Assembly: GCA_012934845.2 (NCBI GenBank)
Contig: WNNJ02001248.1
Coordinates: forward strand, 458,869-522,868
From: Pomphorhynchus laevis
Lineage: Eukaryota; Acanthocephala; Palaeacanthocephala; Echinorhynchida; Pomphorhynchidae
DNA: 64,000 nt
Reading direction: 5' to 3'
Shown: positions 1 to 12,380 of the stretch, piece by piece
Numbering within the stretch: position 1 is the stretch's first letter
Layout: every line of letters starts with the position of its first letter
Notes under the pieces: generated by a model
Databases searched by the model: none
What the model was told of the DNA's origin: nothing
The model's input: the letters and a program-made list of their open reading frames with translations, nothing else
Translations under genes and position numbers: made by a program

Positions 1-2534
1 CACTTGTCGTTATTCTAACCCGATCACTCTAGATCTCGCCATTGTATACCGTCCTGGTTCATCAGCTCCTACAGCCTTATTTTTTACCGAACTCGCTGAC
101 CTCCTTTCTCATTGTTCTTTGTCCTCAATCCCTTCACTCGTTCTAGGCGACTTCAATATCCGCCTAGACCGCCCCTCTTCCACAGATTCCATCCGCTTCA
201 TCAACATTCTATCCAACTACAATTACAAACTAATCTCCACTGCCCCCACACATATACTTGGTGGGGCACTCGACATCATCGCTGTCCCCGATCATTTTGC
301 TGCCTACACCTCACTGTCCATCTCTGATCCTGGTCTATCCGATCACTTTCTTATCACCCTTGATCTCACTCGCAACCACACCCCTCCTCACACACCTACA
401 ATCCTACGTCGCCCTTGGAGAAATCTTGACCTCTCCCTTCTCCGCTCTGCCTTACTCAAATCGTCTCTATCATTACCCACAATAACATATTCATCTCATC
501 ACGATCTCGCCTTTCTTTTCGACTCTGAACTCACATCCACTCTCGATATTATCTTGCCCTTCAAGTCTCACCCACACCGTCGCTTGCACCGTGCCCCATG
601 GTTTGACATCCAATGTCTACTCTCAAAGCGTCGACTCCGCCATACTTTTCGAGTCTATCACCGCTCTCTCAGACGCGATTTTCGCTCGATCACTCCGTCT
701 TTCCGTGATTCCTATCTTGCTCTTCGCCGGTCTCATCTCAACCTACTACGTACCAAATGCAACTCCTTCTGGCAGCATAAAATCATCACTTTATTCAACT
801 CTAAGACTCTCTGGCATACTTTTAACTCAATCCTGGCTCGTTCCTCTACGCCGTGCAACATCGATGCTAATGATTATTCGTCATTTCTCCAGACTAAAGT
901 ACCAACGCTGCTCTCTCACACCCCGGTCTGCATCCTATCCCACTCTGCCCAGTCTACTCTCCTCCTTCCGGAACTCTTTCATCTTCTCCCTGTCTCACCT
1001 ACAGAAGTATCATCTGTCCTCATGTCCTTGCCCAACAAAACCTCACCTGCCAATCCCCTGCCTACCCACATATTAAAATCTATATGCTCATCGATATCCC
1101 CATTTCTCACAACCTTGTTTAACTCGTCCATCCGCAGTCGTATCTTCCCTTCACACTGGAAATCCGCAATCGTTCGTCCCCTCCTTAAAAAACAATCGCT
1201 CGACCCTCCCTTCCTTCTAGCTATCGCCCCATTTCGCTACTCCCTACTCTTTCTAAGCTCTTAGAACGCCTCATCTTAATACAAATCAACGCTTATCTCT
1301 CCTCATCAAATATGTACCCTCCTTTCCAATTCGCTTTCCGCTCTAATCACTCGACAGAAATCACATGCATAAAAGTGTACCATGACTTACTCATTTCTCG
1401 AGACAAGGCTCTATATGGTGTTCTCATCTCCCTCGACCTCTCCTCCGCATTCGACATTGTCGACCACTCCGTCCTCCTTTCTCGCCTTCGTTATGATTAC
1501 GGCTTTTCTTCCTCCTCCGTAGCATAGTTCGCCTCATATCTATCCGACCGTTCCTTTCGCGTCTGTTCTAATTCATCATCCTCCCCTCCCATCCCTATTT
1601 TTTGCGGGGTCCCACAAGGTTCAGTCCGAGGTCCCTGCTTTTCTCTCTTTTGCTTGGCGAGCTCTCTCCATTTATCAAACCTTACTCCTTTAACGTCATG
1701 CAATACGCTGATGATATTCTAATCTATGCTCATGCACCCGCACATCGCATACACGATATCGGCATTTCTGCTTCCAACTGTCTTTCTTCTATTTACAAAA
1801 GTCTCTCCAATCTCCATCTCGTTCTAAACCCCGAAAAGTCCAAAATAATGTGGATCCTTCCCCGTAAACCAAACATATCTCCTCCCATTGTATCTTTTGC
1901 CTCATCGATCATCCCCATAGTCTACAATCTCACTTTCTTAGGCTTCCATTTCGATGATCACCTTTCCCTTAAACCCTTCGTCCGTGACAAGGTCCGCTCG
2001 TCTAACTTAATTCTCCGTGATATCCGCCGTATCCGCCCCCTTATCGACTTCCGTTCGTGTATGTCTCTTCTTTCATCGCTTCTTTTCCCTAAAATCGATT
2101 ACTGCCTTAGCCTTTTCGCCAATTCTCCAAAATCCATCATCCTACCCCTACAACGAATAATCAACACCGCCGTTCGAGTGCTCTTTCGTCTCCGTCGCTT
2201 CGACCACACATCCACATATTTTGCCCAACTCTCCTGGCCCACCATCCACATCCGCATCAAACTCCGCCTTCTCGTTACCTTTCGTCTCATCGCTGTCGGC
2301 TCCCCATCGTTCATCAACCTTCCTTTCTTAGACGATACTCGCCCCACCTCGCTATCGCTTCGTTCCTGTCATACCCTCTTACTCCATGTTCCTAATTACT
2401 CCAACAACTACGGTCTCCGATCCTTCCTCGTCGCCGCCTCACTCGCCTGGAATCAACTCCCTCTCGACGTCCGCCGCGCTCCCTCTTTTATCACATTCAA
2501 ACACCTCTTCCGTTCACACCTTCTCGACACCTGA
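1..2534 (+). pseudogene. LINE-A ORF2: APE endonuclease plus reverse transcriptase, broken
   Basis: The protein would nick target DNA and copy the LINE RNA into it. The endonuclease part shows LVLGDFNI (about 130-155) and LSDHFLITLDL (about 337-367). The RT part shows LDLSSAFDIVDH (about 1432), CGVPQGSV (about 1600) and YADDILIYAH (about 1702). It is broken by a one-base loss near 1205, which spoils the SYRPISLLP region, by a TAG near 1525 where the related fragment at 52920 has TGG (Trp), and by a one-base loss in a C run near 1625 just after the PQG motif. The last two defects are shared with the copy at 12304-16760. The final 310 codons, through the end of RT and the C-terminal domain, stay open. 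Confidence 0.88.
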
Positions 2535-2610
2535 TTCACAGTCTTGTTTTGTTGTGGTCATGTAAGCGTGCGCTGGCACGCATTTGCCACGTTAAAATAA
2601 ATCGTTTTTT
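1..2610 (+). mobile_element. LINE-A copy 1 (CR1/L2-like non-LTR retrotransposon), 5' end outside window
   Basis: The element enters from the left edge inside the APE-type endonuclease domain and runs to its 3' end, a short GC-rich hairpin region (GTGCGCTGGCAC) followed by AAATAAATC and a T run near 2610. The same 3' end recurs at 9286-9437, 12304 (minus), 32693-32823 (minus) and 52853, which fixes the boundary. Endonuclease and RT domains without RNase H place it near CR1/L2. The sequence is almost identical to the minus-strand copy at 12304-16760, so the insertion is young. Confidence 0.9.
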
Positions 2611-3024
2611 AAGCAAATTGCTCTTTATTAATTCCAAACTGCGGTTAACACCAATAAATATAAATTTGGCCACGAAATCGTGGATAAAACCGAACGAATC
2701 AGATTAAAGTTAGCTTTACGATTATTCAACACCTTAAACTATGTGGAGGATACTCCTTTTAGTGACGAGGTAACAATTATAACGCGGTGGTCACTACGAT
2801 CAATTGGAGAAGCAAGTTTAATATGCTAAACTAAATCTCCCCCAGGACATTACTCAATTCATCCCTAAGCACATTTGTTCCGACTATACTCCGAACATAA
2901 CACCGCCTCACTCCTCTTCATCTCAAGGTCTTTAAACCTTAGTTAAATGCTCCTTAAGGTCTTCCCTCCTACTAAACTATGCTTGTCCAACCCTGTCTTG
3001 TTTAGTTATTTCACTCTGTAAGAA
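2611..3024. other. Unassigned spacer between LINE fragments
   Basis: About 410 bases without a convincing gene. A short open stretch on the plus strand (about 2670-2810) encodes a basic peptide I do not recognise. No poly(A) tail, terminal repeat or structural RNA was seen. Confidence 0.4.
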
Positions 3025-3460
3025 CGGTAAACGCCTCAGTCTATCCAATGTCTACATCCGGCCAGGGGAGATTCACAAGAACCGTGACCTCCTGGATAGG
3101 ATTATAGATAGCGGCTACGACATGGTACTTGGTGATTTCAACGACAGAACTGGTCGTCGGATAAATGCAATACGCCGCAGAGCTAGGAACGGTTATCTTG
3201 TTCACAAACCACCATCCCCTTCCTTTCATTGCACATCAACGAACTCACTCCTCGACTTATTACTGCTCCATGAGAGGTGGTTGCTGAAACCTCACTGTAC
3301 GGAGCAGTCGCGACAACATCTGACCACCTCTCATGACTTAATTCGTTGGCGGATAGAAGAGGATACGCTGCTTCGAAGGAGATTCCACTTTGATCCGATC
3401 AGAGTGGCTTTTTTCAGGCAGCTATCCAACGCTTCCCCCGAATTGATAATTAGAGTCTAA
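3025..3460 (+). pseudogene. LINE endonuclease fragment (APE-type)
   Basis: The translated stretch contains LSNVYIRPG, then YDMVLGDFNDRTG and a downstream LTTSHDLIRW, the order of strands and catalytic GDFN/SDH-like motifs of an APE-type LINE endonuclease. The final motif reads TSHD rather than SDH. It ends in a stop near 3460. The bases to about 4040 hold two open stretches (3496-3684, 3752-3967) of unknown nature that could be the decayed link towards an RT domain, but no RT motif is visible. Confidence 0.6.
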
Positions 3461-4044
3461 CCAAATTTAATTCCTACCTCTCTTCGCAAGCTACCGTGAT
3501 ACTTTCGACTACCTATAAAGGTCGTATCTACAGTCCCACTCCAACAAAACTCAAGACCCTTGCGTATATGCTCCGTCTTCTCAATCTTTCTGCTTATGCC
3601 AGACTAGTTCTCTCAAAAGAATATTGGAGCACTAGATATAGGTTCCAACTGGGTAAGGATAGAGCAAGTATTTTCTTCCCTTAATCCAGCCCAATCTTCC
3701 TTTTGGAAGATATTCAAGAAAGAGAAGTTTGTCTGTTGGAGGGATAGAGCGTTGGGTTGTATTGGAAAAATGGGTCTTGATAAAGTTTTGGAGGAGTCAC
3801 TTTCCCAACATAATTATGGAGCCACTCTATCACTTCAACCAATCCCGCCTTGGGGAGACTTTAAAAGTAGAGATCTATCTGTCACAGATATTCTTAACTC
3901 CTGGGGCCTCTTCCGGGCACCTCCAAATCCGTCGCTTCACTCTCTTCTCGTGTCTGTCAGTTTTTGACAGCTGATCAAAAAGAGAAGTGGCCGTAACAAT
4001 GCTTTTAGCCGCCCCATCTGATGTGGCCGGCATCAACATTATAT

Positions 4045-5810
4045 TTCTACCGGATTGACATTGGCAACTGAATCCGAGACGAGCACATAGAGATAGTCTT
4101 GGAGGTACTAACCAACATCCCTTCGACTTTGCATTTCATCGTGAATCGATCTAGTAGGCATTGTAAATCCTCAGGACAAGAAGCGAACAAAACAACGTCA
4201 TCTGCAAAAAACAGAGATGCTATCCTGACGGAACAGAACTGAAGACTGACATCCGTCAGAGTAGCCCGTCTCGAAATTTTGTCCATGTATACAAGGAACA
4301 AAAGTACAGACAAAGGGCAAACCTGACGTAGCCCAACGCCTACTGGAAATGATTCAGACTTCCTACCTAGAACACGAGCACAACTCATACTTTGTTTATA
4401 CAGAGAAGCCACAGCTATCCGAAGATAGTGTTGTAATCCATACTCCCTTAGTACCTCTCACAACCTCTCTCGCGGAACTCGGTCGAACGCCTTCTCCAAA
4501 TCTACAAAACATGTAGACCGGTTAGGCGAACTCCCAATAATGTTCAAGGATAGTTGAGAGAGTAAAGAGCTGATCCGTAGTTCTACGACATGGACGAAAG
4601 CCGCATTGTTCTTCTTGCAACTGTCTCTCAACTATAGGCCGTATCCTTAACTCAAGAATCATAGCAAATAGCTTACCGGTTTGCCTAAGAAGAGTGATGC
4701 CCCGATAATTGGAAGATACTCCTCGGTCACCTTTTCTAAAGATCGGTACCACCACCCCAGTTCGCCACTCACTTGGAACCTTGCCCAACTTCAATGCAAC
4801 GTTGAAGATCCGTGTTAGTCACTTCATGCCAACAACGTCGAGAGCCTTTAATACTTCAGGTCGAATCTCGTTGCCATTACGAAGTTTTTTAACAACATCA
4901 ATGACCTCTTCCAAAGGGATGATCTCTTCCGTTGGTTCTAAAGGCTCTACTTCTACAAGAGAAGGCATATACATCGGATTAAGGAGACTCTTAAAATGCT
5001 CTTTCCAACAACCAAGAATTTCTTCAATGTCAGTCAGCATATATCCTCTCTTGTCATAGACAGTTTGAAGAGTTTTCTGCTTTCCAACACGAAGGTTCTC
5101 GATCGTACTTCCGAACATCTTCGAAGATGACCTAAAATCAAGTTCTAAGTGCTCTCCAAACTTCTCCCAAGCCGCCTACTTTGCTTTAGTAACTGCTCGA
5201 GCTGAAGCTCTCTTTGCTTTTTAGTACTTGTCTACAGCTCCCACTGATTTATCTGACAAAGTTGCCTTATAAGCCAGCTTCTTCTGTTGGACAAAATCTC
5301 TAACTGTTGGTGTCCACCAAGCAGTTCGAGTATTTCCTCCGCGACAAGCACCTAATGCCTTCGAGCCACAACTTTTCACAGTTGCTTTGGCAAGCGAGGA
5401 TCTGAACATCTCCAATTCCTGTTAAATGCTCATCACCTCTTCTGGCAACCGAGAGATGTCCTCCGGGGATGTAGCCAGAAAAACGTTCTTTGACAGAAAC
5501 ATCTGCTAGACGCTCCCAGCACGACCTCGCACAACGTTTGGGTTTCCAGGCTTGTCTAGCATCTGGTCCTGCTATCGAAGTTTACTAACTACAAGGTAGT
5601 GATCGGTTGACAGCTCAGCTCCTCTCTTCACACGAGTGTCCAGAACATAACGTCGCAGATCAGATGAAACGATTACAAAATCGATCATTAATCTTTGACT
5701 GAGAGAATCTTGATGCCATGTGCATCGAAACAAGCCTCCGTGACTCTCTTTCGCCTTTTCGTCCATTGTATAATCCGCTTTGGAGTCATCGGAGGGATCT
5801 GACATAGTCT
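4045..5810 (-). pseudogene. RTE-like LINE, reversed, broken and cut at the 3' side
   Basis: Read on the minus strand, the end of an endonuclease domain comes first (IDFVIVSSDLRRYV, TDHYLVVSKLR, about 5805-5575). A linker and an RT follow, with SSNYRGITLL (about 4725), CGFRPCRRTTDQLF (about 4600) and FFADDVVLFASC (about 4215-4180). The ID-x-V and DTRVKRGA features are typical of the RTE/BovB group. Several stops and frame changes interrupt it. A second, longer copy lies at 19262-21790 on the plus strand. This copy stops in mid RT after LPMSIR near 4047, so it lacks its 3' part. Confidence 0.8.
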
Positions 5811-5829
5811 ATGAAAATACTATCTCTAC

Positions 5830-7045
5830 GTCTGATGCAATCCGGTCAATTATTTAGCCTTTGATCGACGAATGTCAAACATCTATTGTCTGGGCCGCTC
5901 CACGAAGAGGCCAATTGGCAAATAGATGTCAGTTTAGTACTTATTCGCCTGGCACCTAACGGCCCATATTGTAACATAGGTATTGACAATTGTGTTTAAG
6001 CTTGTAAGTAGTTATATTGTAATCAGATTAAGCAAATAGAACTTTTTATTCGAGAAAACCATGCTTAGATTTTAAAATATGTTTAGAAATTAATAAATCT
6101 TAGTAAATTAGTCATTTGAGGTAGGAATAGAGGATACGATTGTAAATAGCAAGCAAATGTAACTAATAATGTATAAGTTCTATTTGTTGACAACTTTAAT
6201 ATCCCAATGCTCTAATTGTAGATATTGTAAAATAATATTCGTTTAACATCGTCTAGATGATGACATGTTAGACATACGCTCTATACATTCAACAGTCTTA
6301 GTTGTTTGCTCAAAACATGTAGTTTCTATTATAAAGATTATTTTCTTATTTTGTATAGTCAAATGTTGATACAAGCCACGATTAATGAAAGCTATTTTCT
6401 CAATAAGATCATCAGTAAGAACTATTTTTCAGAATTTGTTTCATTTTAGTTATCGTTCTTACTATATTTATTTATATTTACACAGCGAAAGGAGCTAAAG
6501 TTTATACAGCTGGTTCTAAGAGGCAATAAAATATGTCAAAAAACAGCTATAAAGATCTTTTCATTGAATATTCATAGAGTTAATCTTCATTGAACTAGCC
6601 ACTCAATTGTTTCCAGAGTCGACAAATTCTCGTCTATTTGTCATTTCAACGACTTCAACAGTCGCTAAAAGCAGTCGCTGTTCCTCTATTTCATAGAGGA
6701 GCAACTCGTACAGCCAAATTCGCACGTCGGTTTTTACGCTATTGACGGTGTCTCGGTATAAAAGCATATCACGTAATAGTTTGTCTGTACGTATCTTGAA
6801 TAAACATTTCAAGGGAATATATGTATAATGTATTGATTTCCATAAAGGCCATAAACTCTTTTTGAAGCTCGTTGTAAAATTTGTTCTATTCGTAAATCTT
6901 AATATTTGTCATAGGGAATTACGATGGAGAACAGTAATTAATAACGCTTAAACACATAGCGTTGAATAAAACTGAACGTATCAATCCTTAATTTGCTTAA
7001 ATGTCTGTTAATCATATCAAAGATGATATCTACTTAAGCGCAAGT
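5830..7045. other. AT-rich region without a recognised gene
   Basis: About 1.2 kb of AT-rich DNA. A 69-codon open stretch on the minus strand (6603-6812) is rich in Glu, Leu and Val and matches nothing I know. No terminal repeats, tandem arrays or RNA genes were seen. Confidence 0.4.
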
Positions 7046-7049
7046 AAAC

Positions 7050-7275
7050 TACGTATTCTTACGAGTGCTGAAATTATCCGAAACAATGATCTCTAAATTT
7101 CGGAATTCATGAACAGTTTGAATTAATTGATTGTTCAGTGAATACAAATTCGCCACAAACTTTTCATCGATATGCATATGAGCACATTTATCCATATTTA
7201 TGACTAGATCATTCTCAGTCGTCCACATAGCTAGTATATTGAGATCTACCTGCAGAATTTCGCGATCGTATCTTA
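7050..7275 (-). pseudogene. Decayed CR1-like LINE RT fragment
   Basis: The minus strand reads through a stretch with ILQVDLNILAMWTTEN, LVINMDKCAHMHI, then VHEFRNLEIIVSDNFSTR. This is the region just downstream of the YADD motif in the CR1-like LINEs elsewhere in the window (LINE-C and LINE-D share KCxxMHI, DLGxLV and STRxNT). It is short and heavily mutated. Confidence 0.6.
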
Positions 7276-7609
7276 ATTTCTTAATATCTCAAAATATGGA
7301 TGAATAGCTACGTCTGTAAGAGAAAAATTTTCGAATGAGCGATTAAACACTTAAGAGAAAAAATTTATGACAGAATTTTCATGTGATGCGATTTTAGGAC
7401 ACGCATTCATTGGACTCAATTTCTGTTAACACTAGCATGCATCATTTTATCGCTTACATTATGGCATATAATTGATTAGAAAACATTGATGAAGCATAAT
7501 ATCATCTGTATACTGTATTAAAGCATGCAGATCTGTCATTCAACCAAAATAGTGTTTCTGTCGTGTCTGTGCTTGGTTGATCGACCCGTTTTCTCATACT
7601 TATATGCTA

Positions 7610-9285
7610 ATGGATCCTTGTTAACAAAGTTAGCGAGCTGCGAATTCACGTTAAGGGAGCTAACACATTGTTTGTTGCAATTACTGAATCTTGGCTGCAA
7701 TCTCACATCATGAACGTAAAGTTTGAGTTGTCAAGTTGACAGATACGGTCTTAGAGATTGCAGTGTAATTTTATATATTTATTCAGTTAGACTTCTAGAG
7801 TCAACGTCAGTAGGAGAGTAGAAATGCTCTGTTGTGAAATGTCGTTATTCTCGCATCATTTAATTATTGTAGGATTAATTTATCGCAGTTCAACTGCAGA
7901 TGTAATATCGATTATTAGAAGTTTAAATAAATATGCTACTTTTGACCAAGTGGTTGCATTTAATGATTTAAGAAAGCCTCAAGTCGATTGAGGTTCTTAT
8001 ATACAATGATATGTATGTTTTGGTAGTGTTAGGGTTCTTATACATTAACGATATGGCTAGTTCGGTAGGGATGTTTGGTATCATGCTCGATAGTATACAG
8101 TAGTTTGATAATACGGCTTGATGCTATTATTTTAAATTTAAGCCAAAATGTGACATAATTTCCTCGATTCTGAGTTAACAAAAGCTCTTTACTCGACAAT
8201 TGTATGGTGTCCACATATTGGTTTATTAATTACCTTAAATATTTAGAACCACTTGGTAATTTAGATAACTGTGTTCTAATATTTGATGTGTACTTGACTA
8301 ATAAACCATTGATTCCGAATAGGATTCTACATTCAGTTGCTTACTATTTCAAGACAACTTTTTATATGATTCATAAGGGTTTATCTGCGTCCATTGAATG
8401 ATCTCTTGCCAGTTGGTGAGCAGAAATCATGCCAACAGTTCTAATTGAAATTGTATGAATTGTAGCTACACTTGTCTTCTACAAAGCTTATCATGCTTAG
8501 TAATAGAGTACACCTTGGTTTGATAAAGAACTAATCATAACTGGAAAAGAAAAAAGTTTGCTTACCATAAAAATGGGAAAAGTGACTTTAATACATCTAA
8601 GAAAAATATGAATTGTTTTGCGCTTTTAAAATGGATAAAATAGCACTAATTTGAGAAAAAGGCTTTCACATCTATTTTTACACAATTCTCAAGCATTATT
8701 TCAGTACTCAACTACTAGACGTATCGCGATGCACCTTCATCACCTGTGAATGTGAAAGATCAAACTATTATTGTTGACATTGACATAGCCTACACTTTTG
8801 ATTGCAGTTACGTAATTTCTTCATCACCATATTGCTCTAAAAAAATAGCGTGAGTCATGTTTCGCTAGATAATGTATCACGGTTGTTCTCCATTCATGAT
8901 GCGCGGTGTTTGATAATAAATCTCAAATCATATAGCTCAATATGTTCCGACTCATCTGCGATGTACACAAAGAACTTGTCAGATGATGCATGTGTACATA
9001 TATATAGGATATCTATAGCATCAATTTACACTCGTCGATTAACAGAAGCGTGGAAATGATCTATTGTTAGGCCGATTTACAAAAAGAGTGATAGAATTTT
9101 AGCTAAAACTATCGACCCGTTAAAGTAACCTGTGTATATTGTCGTATGTGAACGACTATTGTGCCGTCTTATAAATTACCATTACGAAACAAATCATTTG
9201 TCATTTAACAGCTAACACGGACTTGTGAAAAACCGGTCCACAGTCACAAATATTCTAATAGCTAATGACAGATGAGTTCGTATAT
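7610..9285 (+). pseudogene. Old CR1-like LINE, first part (endonuclease, start of RT)
   Basis: Scattered conserved pieces appear in order on the plus strand. They are FVAITESWLQSH (about 7670), IVGLIYRSSTADV (about 7868), a degraded GDFN region ending in PQVD (about 7985), SIVRPIYKKSDR (about 9060), and an RT stretch with NSQHGLVKNRSTVTNILIAND-like spacing (about 9205-9270). These match the same blocks in LINE-F at 53750-56340. Many stops and frame changes show it is old. The second part continues after a LINE-A tail insertion. Confidence 0.6.
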
Positions 9286-9437
9286 TCAACTCCTCGACGT
9301 CCACCGCGCTCCCTCCTTTATCACATTCAAACACCTCCTGCATTCACACCTCGACCCATGATTTACATTTTTGTTTTGTTGTGGTCATGTTAGCGTGCGC
9401 TGGCACGAATTTGCCACGTTAAAATAAATCTTTTTTT
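9286..9437 (+). mobile_element. LINE-A 3' tail, severely 5'-truncated insertion
   Basis: Only the last codons of ORF2 and the 3' end of LINE-A are present: the RRAPSFITFKHL-coding region, the GTGCGCTGGCAC hairpin region and a T run. It splits an older LINE (7610-9285 and 9440-9785). No clean target duplication is visible. Confidence 0.85.
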
Positions 9438-9439
9438 AA

Positions 9440-9785
9440 TGGAACACATGTCGATATTTATTTCTGAATTAATCCCAGACCTTTGATTGTGTACACCATG
9501 ACCCATTAATTATAAAATTGAAGGCTTTAAAAATTGATTCGGTAATAAGTTTTTGAATATCTCATTTTATTAAGGGGCTGTTCATTTTCAGTATGTGAAC
9601 GGGGCTTTCTCAGATTAATATGCATACAAATAGGCATTCCGTAGGGTTCGGTACTTGAGCATATTCTCTTTTTTCATATATGTCACTGAATTACCATCAA
9701 ATTTAGATTCGAAGTCAATATTATATGCAGATAATTTTAAAATGTGAAAAGCGATTAGATCACTATCGTACTTGGTTAGTTGAAC
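9440..9785 (+). pseudogene. Old CR1-like LINE, second part (RT motifs)
   Basis: RT signals resume after the LINE-A insertion. They are FDCVHHDPLIIKLKAL (about 9485), a remnant of the PQG-VLGP motif around 9640, and YADNFKM followed by AIRS (about 9728). The order fits a direct continuation of the fragment ending at 9285. It is strongly decayed. Confidence 0.55.
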
Positions 9786-9789
9786 AAAT

Positions 9790-10030
9790 TAGCGTAATAC
9801 AAATTCGCCACAAACTTTTCCTTGATATGCATATGATCACATTTGTCCATATGTATGACTAGATTTCTTAATATCTCAAAATATGGATGAATAGCTACGT
9901 CTGTAAGATAAAAATTTTCGAATGAACGATTGAACACTCAAGAGAAAAAATTTATGACAGAATTTTTATGTGATGCGGTTTAGGACACACATTCGTTGGA
10001 CTCAATTCCCGTTAACAATGAGCTTGCGAT
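9790..10030. repeat. Diverged second copy of the 7140-7440 segment
   Basis: Bases 9797-9860 repeat 7147-7210 (the minus-strand KCAHMHI coding piece), and 9861-10030 repeat roughly 7275-7445, including the noncoding part. An intervening piece of about 60 bases is missing here. The two copies lie 2.6 kb apart in the same orientation. Confidence 0.65.
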
Positions 10031-10100
10031 CAGACATATCGGTGAGCTTGCGATCAGACATATCGATCAGACGTACAATGAGTTTGCAATCAGACATATC
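10014..10100. repeat. Short degenerate tandem repeat
   Basis: Three imperfect units of about 25 bases, each carrying GATCAGACATATC preceded by a GAGCTTGC- or GAGTTTGC-like stretch, lie in a row. Confidence 0.7.
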
Positions 10101-10254
10101 CTTAATTGAAGATTAGATAGTGATAATGAACTACAGCTTAATACATCAAAATGTTTTTAAATGAGTATCAGAGGACGTAAGTTTTTAATTTCTTTACATT
10201 ATTATTATCTCGATAAACGACCATTAGAGATAGTCGACCATGCCATTAATCTAG

Positions 10255-12250
10255 GTGTAATTATTTATTATTATTATTATAACATACAAGACTATAGCCA
10301 TGCAGCTGTTTTGTCTGCTCACGGTAACTAATTTTATGTCAGCAAAAACTTAATCCGGATACACGATATTGAAATTAGAATATGTGCAAAGCCATGTAAT
10401 TAGCGTTTTCTTAAAATGCACTCTATTTGATATGTTGATGATATTCTATGGAAGTTCGTTCCAAAGCCTCACTGCTCGATGAGAAAGGCGATATAGTCTT
10501 CCGAGTTTGCCGTGATGAAGGGTCCTCACAGTAAGAGAGTGACCTCGTTTAGTAGTTCGCTGGCTTTGCTGAATACAGTTGACCGGGAATCTGTCACGCT
10601 CGAATACCATATCCCTAAAACAAAATATCAAGACATACTATACTAGTACGGACTGAAGGAACTCCTATATTGCGCAAGCGATCTTTATAAGACAATTTCC
10701 TGATGGAATGGCACGATCTCGTCAACCTACGGAGGACATTTTCAAGCTCATTCATCTCCCCACGTGTACATGGAAATACTGCAGGGACACAATATTTAAT
10801 AATTGGACGAATAAGTGAATTGTATATTATTTTAAGACAGGAAGCCGATGGATTACAAAAACACCTCCGGACCACATAGCTAAGTTTCCTGGTCGATTGG
10901 ATGATTCTGTCCGTGTTTGGACGACTCTTCAATGACTCGTGCACAAGTATTCCCAAATCTCTTGTGCATTGTACCTGCGTAATTGTCTCGGCACCCAATT
11001 TATATCTGAAAGGAAATTTCTTATGTCCTAAGTGCATGTGGCAGCACTTTGATATATTTAACATCAGTCCTGTCTCATTATTCCACTTAGCAATATTATC
11101 TAAATCTTCCTGGAGCAGAAAACAGTCATGATACGATTGAATGCACCGCCATAACTTGAGGTCATCCGCAAACGCTAGGATTTTGCATCTCAGTCTTAAT
11201 AACAGATCCTGAAGGAAAATGTTGAATAGTAAAGGGCCGAGAACCGTACCTTGAGGCACTCCGGCACAAACATGACGTTGTGAAGAAACACTACTACCTA
11301 ACCTCACTTGATATGACCGACCCTTTAAGAACGAACTAATCCAACGAACTACATGGGGATCGATACCGTATTTAGCCAAAACTACTAGCAGAGGATCATG
11401 TGGTACTCGGTCAAACGCCCGGCTAAAATCGATAAAAATTACATCGACCCCACACCCATCCGCTACTACATCTGCCCAATTTTCACGAGCCATAATTAAA
11501 TTACTGAGGCATGATCGACCAGTTCGAAATCCATGTTGAGAAGGGTGCAGAAGTTTAAATCTATCCATATGAGAAGTTATGTATTTATGCACGAACCTTT
11601 CAAGGCATTTACATACAACGCTTGTCAGACTTACAGGACGATTATTGGACGGGTCTTCTCTGTTCCCTTTTTTGTATATAGGAGTAATGTGAGATCGCTT
11701 CCACTGATCAGGGATGTATGATGTACATAGAGACATGTTAAACATCTCTGATAATGGGAATGCTAGCAGGTCATGGAGTTTTTGAAGAATAAAAGGATGA
11801 ATGTCGTCCGGCCCAGCCGACGTGTAACAAGATAATTTACGCAATTTCCGTGATACCTCTGCTGGAGAAATTAATGGCATATGGGAGACGAATGTCTCAG
11901 AAATTTGAGCTAATTAATGGTATCTGATGATTTATCTGCCAGATTACATACTGATTTAGTATATGCTAAAGCAATGCGTATTGTAGGCTTCCGTCGTGAG
12001 TTCAAGTTTCTTTATCTAATATCGCTTAATCCTCACATAATGCTTCGTTCTATAATTGTGCAATTTCGGCAACGCACCATTAGCAATTAGAACAATCTAT
12101 ATGATTTGCTAATGCATTAAGAAATCGCAGAAAGCAATCAAAATTGATTTACTTACGGCAACTCTTAATTTATGAAAGCTGTTAATTTATTAACTACAAA
12201 TGTCTTCCATATATGCAATTTTGAACTGTGCTTTGTGATGTTGCCAAAAC
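10255..12250 (-). mobile_element. LINE-D, CR1-like, 5'-truncated
   Basis: The minus-strand element ends at a (TAA)n-type tail (ATTATTATT on the plus strand, 10256-10281), the same kind of tail seen for LINE-C and LINE-E. It contains the RT gene described separately. Upstream of it, to about 12250, is a degraded linker (readable piece KPTIRIALAYTKS near 11970). The endonuclease and ORF1 are absent. Confidence 0.75.
10446..11880 (-). pseudogene. LINE-D reverse transcriptase, nearly intact
   Basis: About 420 codons are open from the thumb-proximal start (SAGPDDIHPFIL) through NNRPVSLTSV, HGFRTGRSCLSNL, FIDFSRAFDRVPH (catalytic Asp), AGVPQGTVLGPLLF and FADDLKLW (catalytic Asp pair). A C-terminal domain with LENVLRRLTRSCHSI follows. 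A frame change near 10630 separates the last part, LSHRAVRLWNELP (to 10446). The family is CR1-like by motif. It is 5'-truncated, so it has no endonuclease of its own here. Confidence 0.85.
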
Positions 12251-12380
12251 AACAATAATAATTGTAAATACTCTACTTTAATATACGGTACTATATTCTA
12301 ATTTAAAAAAGGATTTATTTTAACGTGGCAAATGCGTACCAGCGCACGCTTACATGACCACAACAAAACAAGACTGTGAA

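Noticed and set aside
6603-6812. 69-codon reverse open frame as a host gene
   Set aside because: No family likeness, no supporting context, and short open frames of this size are expected by chance.
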